From positions 376,007 to 440,006 of the forward strand of contig NZ_JAPWGO010000001.1 of NCBI RefSeq assembly GCF_027213785.1: a stretch of DNA of 64,000 nt, in the 5' to 3' direction. This document shows, piece after piece, positions 1 through 8,458 of the stretch. The notes under the pieces were generated by a model. That model was given only the letters and a program-made list of their open reading frames with translations, was not told where the DNA came from and did not search any database. Numbering within the stretch: position 1 is the first letter of the stretch; each line of letters starts with the position of its first letter. This stretch comes from Limimaricola sp. G21655-S1 (GTDB lineage: Bacteria; Pseudomonadota; Alphaproteobacteria; Rhodobacterales; Rhodobacteraceae). Both the position numbers and the translations under genes were made by a program.

Positions 1-491
1 TCACGCCGCTGATCGCGGCGCAGTATCAATACAGCCTCGTCGAGCGCGACATCGAGGACGAGTTTCCGGCCCTGTTCGACAGCGAGGGTATCGGGCTGGT
101 GCCCTGGGGGCCGCTGGGCGGGGGCTTCCTGAGCGGGAAATACAAGGCCGGCGACCGGCCCGAAGGCGGCGGGCGCATCGCCGAGACGCCGGACGGCTAC
201 GAGGAAAGCTGGGACCGCCGCGCGACGGAGCGCAACTGGGCCACGCTGGCCGAGGTCGAGAAGGTCGCGCGGGCGCATGGCGCCAGCATGAGCCAGGTGG
301 CTCTGGCGTGGCTCATGGTGCGTCCCACCCTTGCTTCGGTGATCCTCGGCGCGCGGACGCCTGAGCAGCTCGAGGACAATCTCGGCGCGGCGGAGTTGCG
401 TCTTTCCGACGACGAGATGGCCAGGCTGGAAGAGGTGTCGCGCCCGGCGAGCCGCTACCCCTACCGCATCGTCGACCAGCCCGCGCGCTGA
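1..491 (+). CDS. Aldo/keto reductase, C-terminal part (cut by window edge)
   Basis: This reading frame is open from the first bases (codons begin at base 3) to a TGA at 489-491, so the N-terminal half of the gene lies outside the window. The visible part begins TPLIAAQYQYSL and runs through VPWGPLGGGFLSGKY, the typical loop after strand 7 of the AKR (beta/alpha)8 barrel. It ends with VILGARTPEQLEDNL, the usual NADPH 2'-phosphate/adenine-binding segment. The catalytic Asp/Tyr/Lys/His tetrad would lie upstream, so activity cannot be judged. The family reduces aldehydes and ketones with NADPH; the substrate is unknown. A GC-rich hairpin follows the stop. Confidence 0.88.
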   Translation, partial: TPLIAAQYQYSLVERDIEDEFPALFDSEGIGLVPWGPLGGGFLSGKYKAGDRPEGGGRIAETPDGYEESWDRRATERNWATLAEVEKVARAHGASMSQVALAWLMVRPTLASVILGARTPEQLEDNLGAAELRLSDDEMARLEEVSRPASRYPYRIVDQPAR

Positions 492-512
492 GACGATCCA
501 CGTGAAACCTTT

Positions 513-540
513 CCCGCCGCCGTTGAAGCCCGGCGGCGGG
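513..540 (+). terminator. GC-rich hairpin after the aldo/keto reductase gene
   Basis: A 10-bp perfect stem (513-522 with 531-540, CCCGCCGCCG arm) closes an 8-nt loop just after the stop at 491. No T-run follows, so it is at best an imperfect intrinsic terminator or a 3'-end stabilising hairpin. Confidence 0.35.
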
Positions 541-580
541 GCGGCTAGCGTCCGCCCGGACACGGCGCGGGGAGGGCGCG

Positions 581-1729
581 ATGAGCGAGGGGACACCGCC
601 GCTGGCGGGGCTGAAGGTGGTGGAGCTGGCGCGCATCCTCGCCGGGCCATGGGCCGGGCAGGTGCTGGCCGATCTGGGCGCCGAGGTGATCAAGGTCGAG
701 GCGCCCGAGGGCGACGACACCCGCCGCTGGGGCCCGCCCTGGATCGAGACCGAGGGCGACCGCTCGGCCGCCTATTTCCACGCCTGCAACCGCGGCAAGA
801 AAAGCGTCACCGCCGATTTCCGCACGCCCGAAGGGCTGGCGCTCACCCGCGCGCTGATCGCGGGCGCCGACGTGGTGATCGAGAACTTCAAGGTCGGCGG
901 GCTGGCGCGGTACGGGCTCGACTATGACAGCCTCAAGGCCGAGAACCCGGCGCTGGTCTATTGCTCGATCACCGGCTTCGGACAGGACGGCCCCTATGCG
1001 AATCGCGCGGGCTACGACTTCCTGATCCAGGGCATGTCGGGGATCATGGACCTGACCGGCGCCCCGGATGGCGAGCCGCAGAAGATCGGCGTCGCCTTCA
1101 CCGACATCTTCACCGGGCTCTACTCGGTCATCGCGATTCAGGCGGCGCTGGCGGCGCGCGAGAAGACGGGCAGGGGCCAGCATATCGACATGGCTTTGAT
1201 GGATTGCGCCACCGGCGTGCTGGCCAACCAGGCGATGAACTTCTTCGCCACCGGCAAGCCGCCGCGCCGCCTCGGCAACGCCCATCCCAACATCGCGCCC
1301 TACCAGGTGTTCTCGGCCGAGGATGGCGACCTGATCCTCGCGGTCGGCAATGACGGGCAGTTCGCCCGCGCCTGCGGGGTGCTGGGCCTCGACGGTCTGG
1401 CCGATGATCCGCGCTTCGCCACCAATGGCGCGCGGGTGGCCAACCGGGCGGCCCTGACCGAGGCGATGGGCGCGGCCTTCGCATCCTGGGGCCGCGACGC
1501 GGTGCTGGCCGCGCTCGAGGCGGCGACGGTGCCGGCAGGACCGATCAACCGGGTGGATCAGGTCTTCGACGATCCGCAGGTGATCGCACGCGGCCTGCGG
1601 ATCGACCCCGAGGGTGTGCCCGGCCTGCGCAGCCCGATCCGGTTTTCCGAAAGCCCGCTCTCGCTCGACCGCCGCGCGCCGCGCCTGGGCGAGCATGACC
1701 CGCAGGACACGCCCGGCGCCGCAGGCTGA
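581..1729 (+). CDS. CaiB/BaiF (class III) CoA-transferase family protein
   Basis: 382 residues, the usual length for family III CoA-transferases, which move CoA between carboxylic acids through aspartyl-CoA anhydride intermediates. The N-terminus LAGLKVVELARILAGPW is the family hallmark. DIFTGLYSV near residues 175-183 matches the segment holding the catalytic Asp of formyl-CoA transferase, making Asp175 the likely nucleophile. The ATG at 581 has a GGAGGG Shine-Dalgarno 7 bases upstream. The gene stands alone, co-directional with its neighbours and separated from them by short gaps. The acyl substrate cannot be read from sequence; succinyl-, formyl- or carnitine-type donors are all possible. 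Confidence 0.9.
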   Translation: MSEGTPPLAGLKVVELARILAGPWAGQVLADLGAEVIKVEAPEGDDTRRWGPPWIETEGDRSAAYFHACNRGKKSVTADFRTPEGLALTRALIAGADVVIENFKVGGLARYGLDYDSLKAENPALVYCSITGFGQDGPYANRAGYDFLIQGMSGIMDLTGAPDGEPQKIGVAFTDIFTGLYSVIAIQAALAAREKTGRGQHIDMALMDCATGVLANQAMNFFATGKPPRRLGNAHPNIAPYQVFSAEDGDLILAVGNDGQFARACGVLGLDGLADDPRFATNGARVANRAALTEAMGAAFASWGRDAVLAALEAATVPAGPINRVDQVFDDPQVIARGLRIDPEGVPGLRSPIRFSESPLSLDRRAPRLGEHDPQDTPGAAG

Positions 1730-1801
1730 TCGCAAGCCGGGCGTGGACTGGCGGCGCGGCGGGGCCGGGGGGTAGGACTGGAGCGAGCCCCCGGAGACCC
1801 C

Positions 1802-2680
1802 ATGCGCCCCCTGATCCTCGCCCTGTTCGCCCTCATCGCCGCGCCCGTTTCCGCCGAGACCCTCGGTTGGGGGCGGATCTTTTCCAACGATCATATCGGC
1901 GACGGCCACGACCGCTGGCGCTCGGGCGCTTTCGCGCTGAGCCATGTATCGGGGGCAGGCTGGGACGGCGCGCCGCCCGCCATGCCGGACGCGCTGGTCG
2001 AGCTGCGGTTTCGCACCGAGATCCTCGCGCCCGCGCGAACCCGCGCCGGTCGCGACGACCGACCCTATGCCGGCGTGATCGCTCTCGGCGGCTTTCTGCA
2101 CCAGTCCATCGGCCCCGTCGAAGCGGCCTTCGGCGGCGAGATCCTCGCCATCGGCCCATCGACCGGCCTCTCCGGTTTCCAGGAACGGGCGCATGAGATC
2201 CTCGGCTTCGATCCGCCGCGCGGCACCGACCGGCAGATGGAGGATGCGCTGCACCTGCAGGCGCGCAGCGAGGCGGTGCTGCCGCTGCGGCCCGCGGCGC
2301 GGCTGAGCCTGCGCCCCTTCCTCGCCGCCGAGGCGGGCGCCGAGGAGATGCTGCGCGCCGGGATCGACGCGATCTGGGGCGGCATCGGCCATGGCGACCT
2401 GTGGCTGCGCGACCCGGTCACCGGCCAGCCCTATCGCGGCATCGAGGCCGAGACGGCCGGCCTCGCGCTGGTCGCGGGGGCGGATGCCGCGCGGGTCGGC
2501 GACAGCGTGTTTCTGCCCGGCCGTGAGCCACTCGACCGCCGCCGCGCCCGGATCGGGCTGCATTGGCAGCCGGGGCCGGAGGTGCGGCTCTTCTACGGGT
2601 TGAGCTGGCTGTCCGAGGAGTTCGAGGGGCAGCATGAAGACCAGGTGCTGGGCTCGCTGAAACTCGAATTCGGCTACTAG
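1802..2680 (+). CDS. LpxR-like lipid A deacylase family outer-membrane protein (DUF2219)
   Basis: 292 residues with a Sec signal peptide at about 1-18 (cut near VSA-ET). The mature N-terminus carries SNDHIGDGHDRWRSG, matching the LpxR signature with the paired Asn-Asp (N29, D30) that forms part of the Ca-dependent active site in Salmonella LpxR. DDRPYAG near 85-91, IGPSTG followed by an AHEILG histidine, and a C-terminal FEGQ...GSLKLEFGY ending in an aromatic residue fit a 12-strand beta-barrel. LpxR removes the 3'-acyloxyacyl group from lipid A in the outer membrane; whether this homologue does so is inferred. It stands between a CoA-transferase and rpsD, with no lipid A genes nearby. Confidence 0.75.
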   Translation: MRPLILALFALIAAPVSAETLGWGRIFSNDHIGDGHDRWRSGAFALSHVSGAGWDGAPPAMPDALVELRFRTEILAPARTRAGRDDRPYAGVIALGGFLHQSIGPVEAAFGGEILAIGPSTGLSGFQERAHEILGFDPPRGTDRQMEDALHLQARSEAVLPLRPAARLSLRPFLAAEAGAEEMLRAGIDAIWGGIGHGDLWLRDPVTGQPYRGIEAETAGLALVAGADAARVGDSVFLPGREPLDRRRARIGLHWQPGPEVRLFYGLSWLSEEFEGQHEDQVLGSLKLEFGY

Positions 2681-2690
2681 GGCGGGGCGG

Positions 2691-2718
2691 TTGACTCCCC
2701 GCGTTCCGACTGTATAAG
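2691..2718 (+). promoter_or_regulatory. Predicted sigma-70 promoter of rpsD
   Basis: TTGACT at 2691-2696 and TATAAG at 2713-2718 are separated by 16 bases, a strong match for an alphaproteobacterial housekeeping promoter. Predicted transcription starts near 2725, giving a leader of about 144 nt before rpsD. Confidence 0.7.
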
Positions 2719-2790
2719 CCGCCCGTCCCGGGTCCTCGTGTCCCGGGTCTTTCATTGGTGTTGGCGGACCCCGCGAGGGGATCCCTGTCG

Positions 2791-2811
2791 GGAGGCGGCG
2801 CAAGCCGTCCC
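2791..2811 (+). promoter_or_regulatory. RNA hairpin with GCAA tetraloop in the rpsD leader
   Basis: In the long 5' leader of rpsD, bases 2791-2799 pair with 2804-2811 (one G-U pair, one bulged A) around a GCAA loop at 2800-2803. S4 is a known translational repressor of its own operons in other bacteria, so a structured leader here could be an autoregulatory site. This is inferred from structure and position only. Confidence 0.35.
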
Positions 2812-2868
2812 AGAGGACAACGCCCTTCGAGACATGGCCCATCCGGGCCGACAGAAGGAGATCAGAGA

Positions 2869-3489
2869 GTGACCAAACGCACCTCTGCCAAGTACAAGAT
2901 CGACCGCCGCATGGGCGAGAACATCTGGGGCCGTCCGAAGTCCCCGGTGAACCGCCGCGAATACGGCCCCGGCCAGCACGGCCAGCGCCGCAAGCAGAAG
3001 CTGTCGGATTTCGGCATCCAGCTGCGCGCCAAGCAGAAGCTCAAGGGCTACTATGGCGACCTGACCGAGAAGCAGTTCCGCCGCATCTTCGGTGAGGCCG
3101 AGCGCGTCAAGGGCGACACCGGCGAGAACCTGATCGGCCTGCTCGAGCGCCGTCTCGACGCCGTCGTGTACCGCGCCAAGTTCGTGCCGACCGTCTTCGC
3201 CGCCCGCCAGTTCGTGAACCACGGCCACGTGACCGTGAACGGCAAGCGCGTGAACATCCCCTCCTACCGCGTCAAGGAAGGCGACGTCATCGCCGTCCGT
3301 GACAAGTCCAAGCAGCTCGCCGTGGTGCTGGAAGCCGTTCAGCTGCCCGAGCGCGATACCCCGGACTACCTCGAGGTGGACCACTCCAAGATGACCGCGA
3401 CCTTCGTGCGCGTGCCGGCGCTGGGCGACGTGCCCTACCCGGTGGTGATGGAGCCCAACCTCGTCGTCGAATTCTACGCCAAGAACTGA
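2869..3489 (+). CDS. rpsD: 30S ribosomal protein S4
   Basis: 206 residues, the normal S4 length, beginning [17 protein letters not shown] and containing the S4 RNA-binding domain ([11 protein letters not shown] ... [18 protein letters not shown]) around residues 95-160. S4 binds 16S rRNA as a primary assembly protein of the small subunit body. The GTG start at 2869 is chosen because it begins the conserved N-terminus and has AAGGAG at 2855-2860; longer in-frame openings upstream run into the leader. The gene is monocistronic, with its own promoter (2691-2718) and an intrinsic terminator (3515-3544). Confidence 0.97.
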   Translation: MTKRTSAKYKIDRRMGENIWGRPKSPVNRREYGPGQHGQRRKQKLSDFGIQLRAKQKLKGYYGDLTEKQFRRIFGEAERVKGDTGENLIGLLERRLDAVVYRAKFVPTVFAARQFVNHGHVTVNGKRVNIPSYRVKEGDVIAVRDKSKQLAVVLEAVQLPERDTPDYLEVDHSKMTATFVRVPALGDVPYPVVMEPNLVVEFYAKN

Positions 3490-3514
3490 TCCGGACAACG
3501 GATCGAGGGACAGG

Positions 3515-3544
3515 GGGCCGCGCGGGAGACCGCGCGGCCCTTTT
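3515..3544 (+). terminator. Intrinsic terminator of rpsD
   Basis: A perfect 10-bp stem GGGCCGCGCG (3515-3524) pairs with 3531-3540 around a 6-nt loop and is followed directly by TTTT, 26 bases after the rpsD stop. Confidence 0.85.
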
Positions 3545-3565
3545 CCAATGCAGGGGCGCCGTCGC

Positions 3566-4378
3566 TCAGCTCTCCAGCGGTCCCAGCCGCTGCCGCCCGG
3601 CCCAGACCCGCAGCGCCTCGAACCGCGCGGCGTTGTCCTCGGGAAGATCCAGATGCGGCAGGTCCGCGATCAACTCGTAGAACCGGTTCTCGACCTCCGG
3701 GCCCTGCGCCGCCGCGCCCCGCGCCATCCGCACCAGCGCTTCCGGCAGGCGCCGCTCGGCCCAGCCATGGCTGTAATAGAGCGCGAAGGGGGCCGAGTTC
3801 AGCCCCGCCACGATATCGGCCAGCCGCCCGAAGAGCGGTGCGACCTCGGCGCCCTCGGGCTGGCTGTGCAGCAGCGCCGCGAAGGCCCGGCCCAGCTGCA
3901 CCGTCTGCACCGTCGACAGGATGAAGCTCACCGCCAGCGTCAGCACCACCATGCCGTTGACCCCGGCAAGCACCTGCACCGCGTTCCAGAAGGTGTCGCC
4001 GGGCCGGGTGATCGCGCCGCCCAGTGTCGAGAGCAGGTGCCCGGCATGGGCGGCGGCGTCCCAGAACCCGGCCTCTTCGGCCGATTGCGTCAGCACCACC
4101 GCGTGGCGCGGTGCCGAAAGAAAGATATGGGTCCAGCCAAGCGCCGTACCGACGACCCAGAATCCCGCGACGAGAACCATGACGATCACGCCGCTCATCC
4201 GCGCCAGCACCCGGGCCGGGCGGTGGCGGGTGATCCGGCGCAGCAGCGCGAAGATCCCCCGGGCCAGGCGCTCCGACAGGATCACCCGCGGCGCCGCGCC
4301 GATGGTGGCAAGGAGGAAATCGATCGAGACCAGCGTGAGGATCGCGATCCCGGCGGCGAGGTGCAGGGGCTGTTCCAT
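3566..4378 (-). CDS. Predicted three-helix integral membrane protein of unknown function
   Basis: 270 residues. Hydrophobic helices are seen at about 7-27, 58-80 and 131-158, followed by a soluble C-terminal half of about 110 residues rich in charged helix. The third helix region (FWNAVQVLAGVNGMVVLTLAV) resembles the pore/inner helix of two-TM potassium-channel-like proteins, but no TVGYG selectivity filter is present, so channel function is not supported. It is convergent with rpsD and divergent from hisC. The start at 4378 lacks an obvious Shine-Dalgarno, so the N-terminus is tentative. No function is assigned. Confidence 0.7.
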   Translation of the reverse strand: MEQPLHLAAGIAILTLVSIDFLLATIGAAPRVILSERLARGIFALLRRITRHRPARVLARMSGVIVMVLVAGFWVVGTALGWTHIFLSAPRHAVVLTQSAEEAGFWDAAAHAGHLLSTLGGAITRPGDTFWNAVQVLAGVNGMVVLTLAVSFILSTVQTVQLGRAFAALLHSQPEGAEVAPLFGRLADIVAGLNSAPFALYYSHGWAERRLPEALVRMARGAAAQGPEVENRFYELIADLPHLDLPEDNAARFEALRVWAGRQRLGPLES

Positions 4379-4488
4379 GGCTTGTCACATAGCGGCATAC
4401 CGCCGGGTGGCGAGGGGAGGCGGCTTGCATGACGCTGGAAACCATCCGCCGCCCCGGCTATGGAGGCCCGGTTCGAAGGAGCGCAGAG

Positions 4489-5568
4489 ATGAGCATCACC
4501 CCGCAGCCCGGCATCATGGACATCGCCCTCTATGTGGGCGGGCAGAGCAAGCTCGAGGGGCATTCCAGCCCGCTCAAGCTGTCGTCCAACGAGAACCCCT
4601 ATGGTCCCAGCCGCCACGCCGTGGCGGCGCTGGAGGGCTCGGCCGCGACGCTGCATCTCTATCCCCCGACCGATCACGCGGCGCTGCGCGCCGCGATCGC
4701 CGAGATCCACGGGCTCGACGCGGAGCGCATCATCTGCGGCGCCGGGTCGGACGAGGTGCTGCAGTTCCTGGCGCAGTGCTATGCCGGCCCCGGCGACGAG
4801 GTGATCCACACCGAGCACGGCTTCGCCATGTACCCGATCCTCGCCCGGGCCGCCGGCGCGACGCCGGTCGAGGTGCGCGAGCGTGACCGGGTGGTCGATA
4901 CCGACGCGATCCTCGCCGCCTGCACCGAGCGTACCCGGTTGATCTACCTCACCAACCCCGGCAACCCGACCGGCACGATGATCCCGGTCGAGACGGTCGC
5001 GCGCCTCGCCGACGCGATCCCCGATCACGTCATCCTCGTGCTCGACGGCGCCTATGTGGAATTCGCCGAAGGCTATGATGGCGGCGCGAAGCTGGTGGAG
5101 AGCCGCCACAACGTGGTGATGACCCGCACCTTCTCGAAGATCCACGGCCTCGGCGGGCTCAGGATCGGCTGGGGCTATGGCCCGCGCGAGATCATCGACG
5201 TGCTGAACCGGGTGCGGCAGCCCTTCAACCTGTCGAACAGCCAGCTCGCCGCCGCCGAGGCGGCGATCCGCGATACCGGCTTCACCGAGCATTGCCGAAG
5301 CGAGAACGCGCGGCTGCGCGTCTGGCTGCGCGACAAGCTCCTCGATCTCGGCATCGCCTGCGACGAGAGCCACGCCAACTACGTTCTGGCGCGGTTCGCG
5401 GACGAGGCAGAGGCGGCGGGCTGCGACGCGGCGCTGCGGGCCGAGGGCATCCTGGTGCGGCGCGTCGGCGGCTACGGCTTTCCCGAGGCGTTGCGCATCA
5501 CCGTGGGCGACGAGGCCGGCTGCGCCCGGGTGATCGACGCCATCGCCCGTTTCAAGGGCGCGGCATGA
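4489..5568 (+). CDS. hisC: Histidinol-phosphate aminotransferase
   Basis: 359 residues. This is a fold-type I PLP enzyme: [10 protein letters not shown] near 32-41 binds phosphate substrate, NPGNPTG at 156-162 and DGAYVEF lie around the PLP ring, and [14 protein letters not shown] places the Schiff-base Lys at about 217. It converts imidazole-acetol phosphate to histidinol phosphate in histidine synthesis; the enzyme often also serves tyrosine/phenylalanine transamination, which fits the coupled tyrC. The ATG at 4489 is preferred over an in-frame ATG at 4429 because AAGGAG lies 7 bases upstream and the [10 protein letters not shown] start matches the family. Its stop overlaps the next start (ATGA at 5565-5568). 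Confidence 0.94.
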   Translation: MSITPQPGIMDIALYVGGQSKLEGHSSPLKLSSNENPYGPSRHAVAALEGSAATLHLYPPTDHAALRAAIAEIHGLDAERIICGAGSDEVLQFLAQCYAGPGDEVIHTEHGFAMYPILARAAGATPVEVRERDRVVDTDAILAACTERTRLIYLTNPGNPTGTMIPVETVARLADAIPDHVILVLDGAYVEFAEGYDGGAKLVESRHNVVMTRTFSKIHGLGGLRIGWGYGPREIIDVLNRVRQPFNLSNSQLAAAEAAIRDTGFTEHCRSENARLRVWLRDKLLDLGIACDESHANYVLARFADEAEAAGCDAALRAEGILVRRVGGYGFPEALRITVGDEAGCARVIDAIARFKGAA

Positions 5569-6512
5569 GCGTGCCGGTGTTCGAGCGCGTCGCGCTGATC
5601 GGCCTCGGCCTGATCGCCTCGTCGATGGCGCATGCGATGCGGCGCGCCGGTCTCGCGGGCGAAATCACCGGCCATGCGCGATCGGCCGAAACGCGCGAGA
5701 TCGCGCGCGAGATCGGTCTCGTCGACCGGGTCTGCGAAACGGCGGCCGAGGCAGCGGAGGGTGCCGATCTCGTGGTGCTCTGCGTGCCGGTGGGCGCGAT
5801 GGGCGCGGTTGCCGAAGAGATCGCGCCGGTGCTCAGGCCCGGGACCGTCGTTTCGGATGTCGGCTCGGTCAAGAAGGCGGTGATCGAGGCGGTCGCCCCG
5901 CATATCCCCGAGGGCGTGCATTTCATCCCGGCCCATCCGCTCGCCGGGACCGAGCATTCGGGCCCGCGTTCGGGCTTTGCCGAGCTTTTCGACAATCGCT
6001 GGTGCCTGATCGTGCCGGCGAATGGCGACATCGACCCGGACGCCGTGGCGCGGCTCTCGGCGCTGTGGGAGGGGATGGGCGCGCATGTCGACGTGATGGA
6101 TGCCGACCACCACGACCTCGTGCTGGCGGTGACCAGCCACACCCCGCATTTGATCGCCTACACCATGGTGGGCGTCGCCGACGACCTGCGCCGGGTGACC
6201 GACAGCGAGGTGATCAAGTATTCCGCCGCCGGTTTCCGCGACTTCACCCGCATCGCGGCCTCCGACCCGACCATGTGGCGCGACGTGTTCCTGACCAACA
6301 AGGAGGCGACGCTGGAGATCCTCGGCCGCTTCACCGAGGAGCTGTTCGCGCTGCAACGCGCGATCCGCACCGGCGACGGCGATCATCTGCACGACTACTT
6401 CACCCGCACCCGCGCGATCCGCCGCGGCATCATCGAGGCGGGGCAGGACACGGCCGCCCCGGATTTCGGCCGGGGCGCGGCGCGCGGCGACAAGACGGAG
6501 CCCCGGAGATGA
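5565..6512 (+). CDS. tyrC: Prephenate/arogenate (cyclohexadienyl) dehydrogenase
   Basis: 315 residues. An N-terminal Rossmann fold begins [19 protein letters not shown], where the third glycine of GxGxxG is Ala, followed by SDVGSVK and [11 protein letters not shown] (about 127-137), the classic TyrA substrate/catalytic motif with its His. The C-terminal helical domain contains [10 protein letters not shown]. The enzyme oxidatively decarboxylates prephenate or arogenate on the route to tyrosine. The ATG at 5565 overlaps the hisC stop by four bases, implying translational coupling; its own TGA overlaps the following ATG at 6509. Substrate preference cannot be judged. Confidence 0.93.
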   Translation: MSVPVFERVALIGLGLIASSMAHAMRRAGLAGEITGHARSAETREIAREIGLVDRVCETAAEAAEGADLVVLCVPVGAMGAVAEEIAPVLRPGTVVSDVGSVKKAVIEAVAPHIPEGVHFIPAHPLAGTEHSGPRSGFAELFDNRWCLIVPANGDIDPDAVARLSALWEGMGAHVDVMDADHHDLVLAVTSHTPHLIAYTMVGVADDLRRVTDSEVIKYSAAGFRDFTRIAASDPTMWRDVFLTNKEATLEILGRFTEELFALQRAIRTGDGDHLHDYFTRTRAIRRGIIEAGQDTAAPDFGRGAARGDKTEPRR

Positions 6513-7429
6513 GCCGGACCACATGGCTGGCGGCCTGCCTCGCGCTCGCCCCGCTCGCGCTCGCGGCACAGCCGCTGGCGCCGGAGACCGCCGCACGTCC
6601 CTTGGGCCGCGCGGCCACGTCCGCGCCGGACGCACCTGTGCTTGATACGCCCGTCGCCACGGCGCCGCCCGCCGCCACGCCGGGACAGCCCAGCACCGTG
6701 TCGCGGCCGCGCGCGCGGCTCGCCACGACGGCGCCCCCGGCGGCCGTGCCAGCGCCTGACGCCGCCGTCGCCAGCGCCTCGCCCGAAGCCGTGGCCACGG
6801 CCGCCCGGCCCGAGCAGCGACCCGGCGCGCGCGCCTCGCTCTCGGCCTCGCTGTCCGAAGCGCAGGTGGTCTCGGCTCCCGTGACCCGTGCCGCGCCGCC
6901 CGTCGGGAGCGCCGGCGCGCTTTGCGGCATGCCCGGGCTCGAGGGCGCGCCCGTCGCTCCGGTGAACGGGGCCGGGGCCTGCGGCATCGAGGCTCCGGTG
7001 AAGATCACCGCCGTCCATGGCGTGCGGATCGCCCCGGCGGCGGTGGTCGATTGCGACACCGCGCGGGCGCTGGGCGCCTGGGTCGGTCAGGCGGCCAAGC
7101 CGATGCTCTCGGCCACCGGTGGCGGTCTCGCGATGCTGCGCACCGCCGGCAGCTATGTCTGCCGCTCGCGCAACAACGAGGAGGGGGCGCAGCTTTCCGA
7201 GCATGCCTTCGGCCGCGCCATCGACATCACCGCGTTCGGGCTGCGCGACGGGCGCGAGATCAGCCTGACCTCGGGTTGGAGCAGCCGCGGTGCGGGCGGG
7301 GCGCTGCGCGAGTTGCACAAGGCCGCCTGCGGCCCCTTCGGGACGGTGCTCGGCCCCGACGCCAACGCGGCGCACCGGGACCATTTCCACTTCGACACCG
7401 CCTCGAATCGCAGCCCCTACTGCCGCTAG
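6509..7429 (+). CDS. Extensin-like family protein, secreted M15-type peptidase fold
   Basis: 306 residues. A signal peptide (about 1-20) is followed by a low-complexity Ala/Pro/Thr-rich linker to about residue 130, then the extensin-like C-terminal domain (PF06904 type). SEHAFGRAIDI (His232, Asp239) and DHFHFD (His292, His294) resemble the zinc ligands of D-Ala-D-Ala carboxypeptidases of the M15/VanY type, so a periplasmic peptidoglycan role is likely but inferred. Four conserved Cys could form disulphides. The ATG overlaps the tyrC stop (ATGA at 6509-6512). The TAG stop shares CTAG with the stop of the convergent gene. Confidence 0.85.
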   Translation: MSRTTWLAACLALAPLALAAQPLAPETAARPLGRAATSAPDAPVLDTPVATAPPAATPGQPSTVSRPRARLATTAPPAAVPAPDAAVASASPEAVATAARPEQRPGARASLSASLSEAQVVSAPVTRAAPPVGSAGALCGMPGLEGAPVAPVNGAGACGIEAPVKITAVHGVRIAPAAVVDCDTARALGAWVGQAAKPMLSATGGGLAMLRTAGSYVCRSRNNEEGAQLSEHAFGRAIDITAFGLRDGREISLTSGWSSRGAGGALRELHKAACGPFGTVLGPDANAAHRDHFHFDTASNRSPYCR

Positions 7430-8394
7430 CGCAGCAGCGGCGCGGGCCCCAACGGGATGAAGCCGAGCCGCATCGCGCCGTCGGCGAAGCTGATCGGCGC
7501 GCGCAGCACGCCGTCCTGCGCCATCGAGCCCAGCGCACCGCGCAGCAGTGAGGATTCGGCGATCGGCACCCCGGCCCGGGCGGCGAGGTCCAGAAGCACT
7601 TCCCAGCCGTCGATCTCGAGCACCACCTCGCCCTCGGGGACACCGGCGGGGTCGACATCGAGCGTGCCGCTGCCGCGCGCCTGCACCGGGCCCCAGTCGA
7701 GCGCCAGCTCGCCGAGATCGATCTGCTCGATCGCCGCCGCCTCTCCCGCAAGCGCCAGCGGTGCATCGAGGCCCAGATCCGCATCGAGGCGCAGCGCCGC
7801 GATCTCGGCGGGAAGCGCGCCCGTGGGATCCCAGGCCGCGCGCCACGCCTCCGGCACCGCGATCCGCGTCGCCTCGGCATAGGCGTCGTAGCCATTCGCG
7901 GCACCGTTGCCGCGCAGCGCGGCGAGCAGCGTACCCACCTGGGTCTCCCAGCCCAGCGAGGAGGCCACCGCGAGATCGGCCGCCTCCACGGTGAGCTCGG
8001 TCACCGGCAGCGTCTCGCCGATCTCCACCGCGCCCGAGGCGCGCGGGCCGGTAACCTCGATGTCGAGATCCTGGCCCGGCACCGAGACGCGGTGCGTTTC
8101 GTCGGCCGCGACGATCAGCCGGTTCGGCTCGTAGCTCTGCGCCACCACCCGCAGCCGCGGGCTCTGCCAGCCGAAGATGCCGTTGGGCGAGACCAGTGAG
8201 ATGTCGCGCAGGTCCAGATCGAAGCGGTAGGGAAAGCCCGCCGTGCCGTCGGTGGTGTAGTCCACCTGCCAGCCCGCCGCCCGCAGCTCTTCGGTCAGCT
8301 CGGCCAGCCTTGCATCGACGGCGCGGCTGCCCCAGACCCACCAGCCGCCGAAGGCCAGCGCCAGAAGCGCCACCAGAATGAGAAGAAGTCGCAT
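7426..8394 (-). CDS. DUF2125 domain-containing protein
   Basis: 322 residues. One N-terminal hydrophobic segment (about 1-20, LLLILVALLALAFGGWWVWG) acts as a signal anchor, followed by a periplasmic beta-rich region with GFPYRFDLDLRDI, typical of the DUF2125 family common in alphaproteobacteria. The function is unknown; the amphipathic strands resemble AsmA/TamB-like envelope proteins only loosely. It is convergent with the extensin-like gene, the two stop codons overlapping in the tetranucleotide CTAG (7426-7429). It is divergent from the ChaC-like gene, with a 64-base spacer. Confidence 0.85.
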   Translation of the reverse strand: MRLLLILVALLALAFGGWWVWGSRAVDARLAELTEELRAAGWQVDYTTDGTAGFPYRFDLDLRDISLVSPNGIFGWQSPRLRVVAQSYEPNRLIVAADETHRVSVPGQDLDIEVTGPRASGAVEIGETLPVTELTVEAADLAVASSLGWETQVGTLLAALRGNGAANGYDAYAEATRIAVPEAWRAAWDPTGALPAEIAALRLDADLGLDAPLALAGEAAAIEQIDLGELALDWGPVQARGSGTLDVDPAGVPEGEVVLEIDGWEVLLDLAARAGVPIAESSLLRGALGSMAQDGVLRAPISFADGAMRLGFIPLGPAPLLR

Positions 8395-8458
8395 GTATCG
8401 AGGCCCTTTCGCCCGCTCAGGATCGGGTATTTACAGGGGGGCAGCTAGGAGGGCCAGC

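Noticed and set aside
4429-4488. Earlier in-frame ATG for hisC
   Set aside because: No Shine-Dalgarno, and the 20 added residues do not resemble HisC; ATG 4489 has AAGGAG at the right distance.
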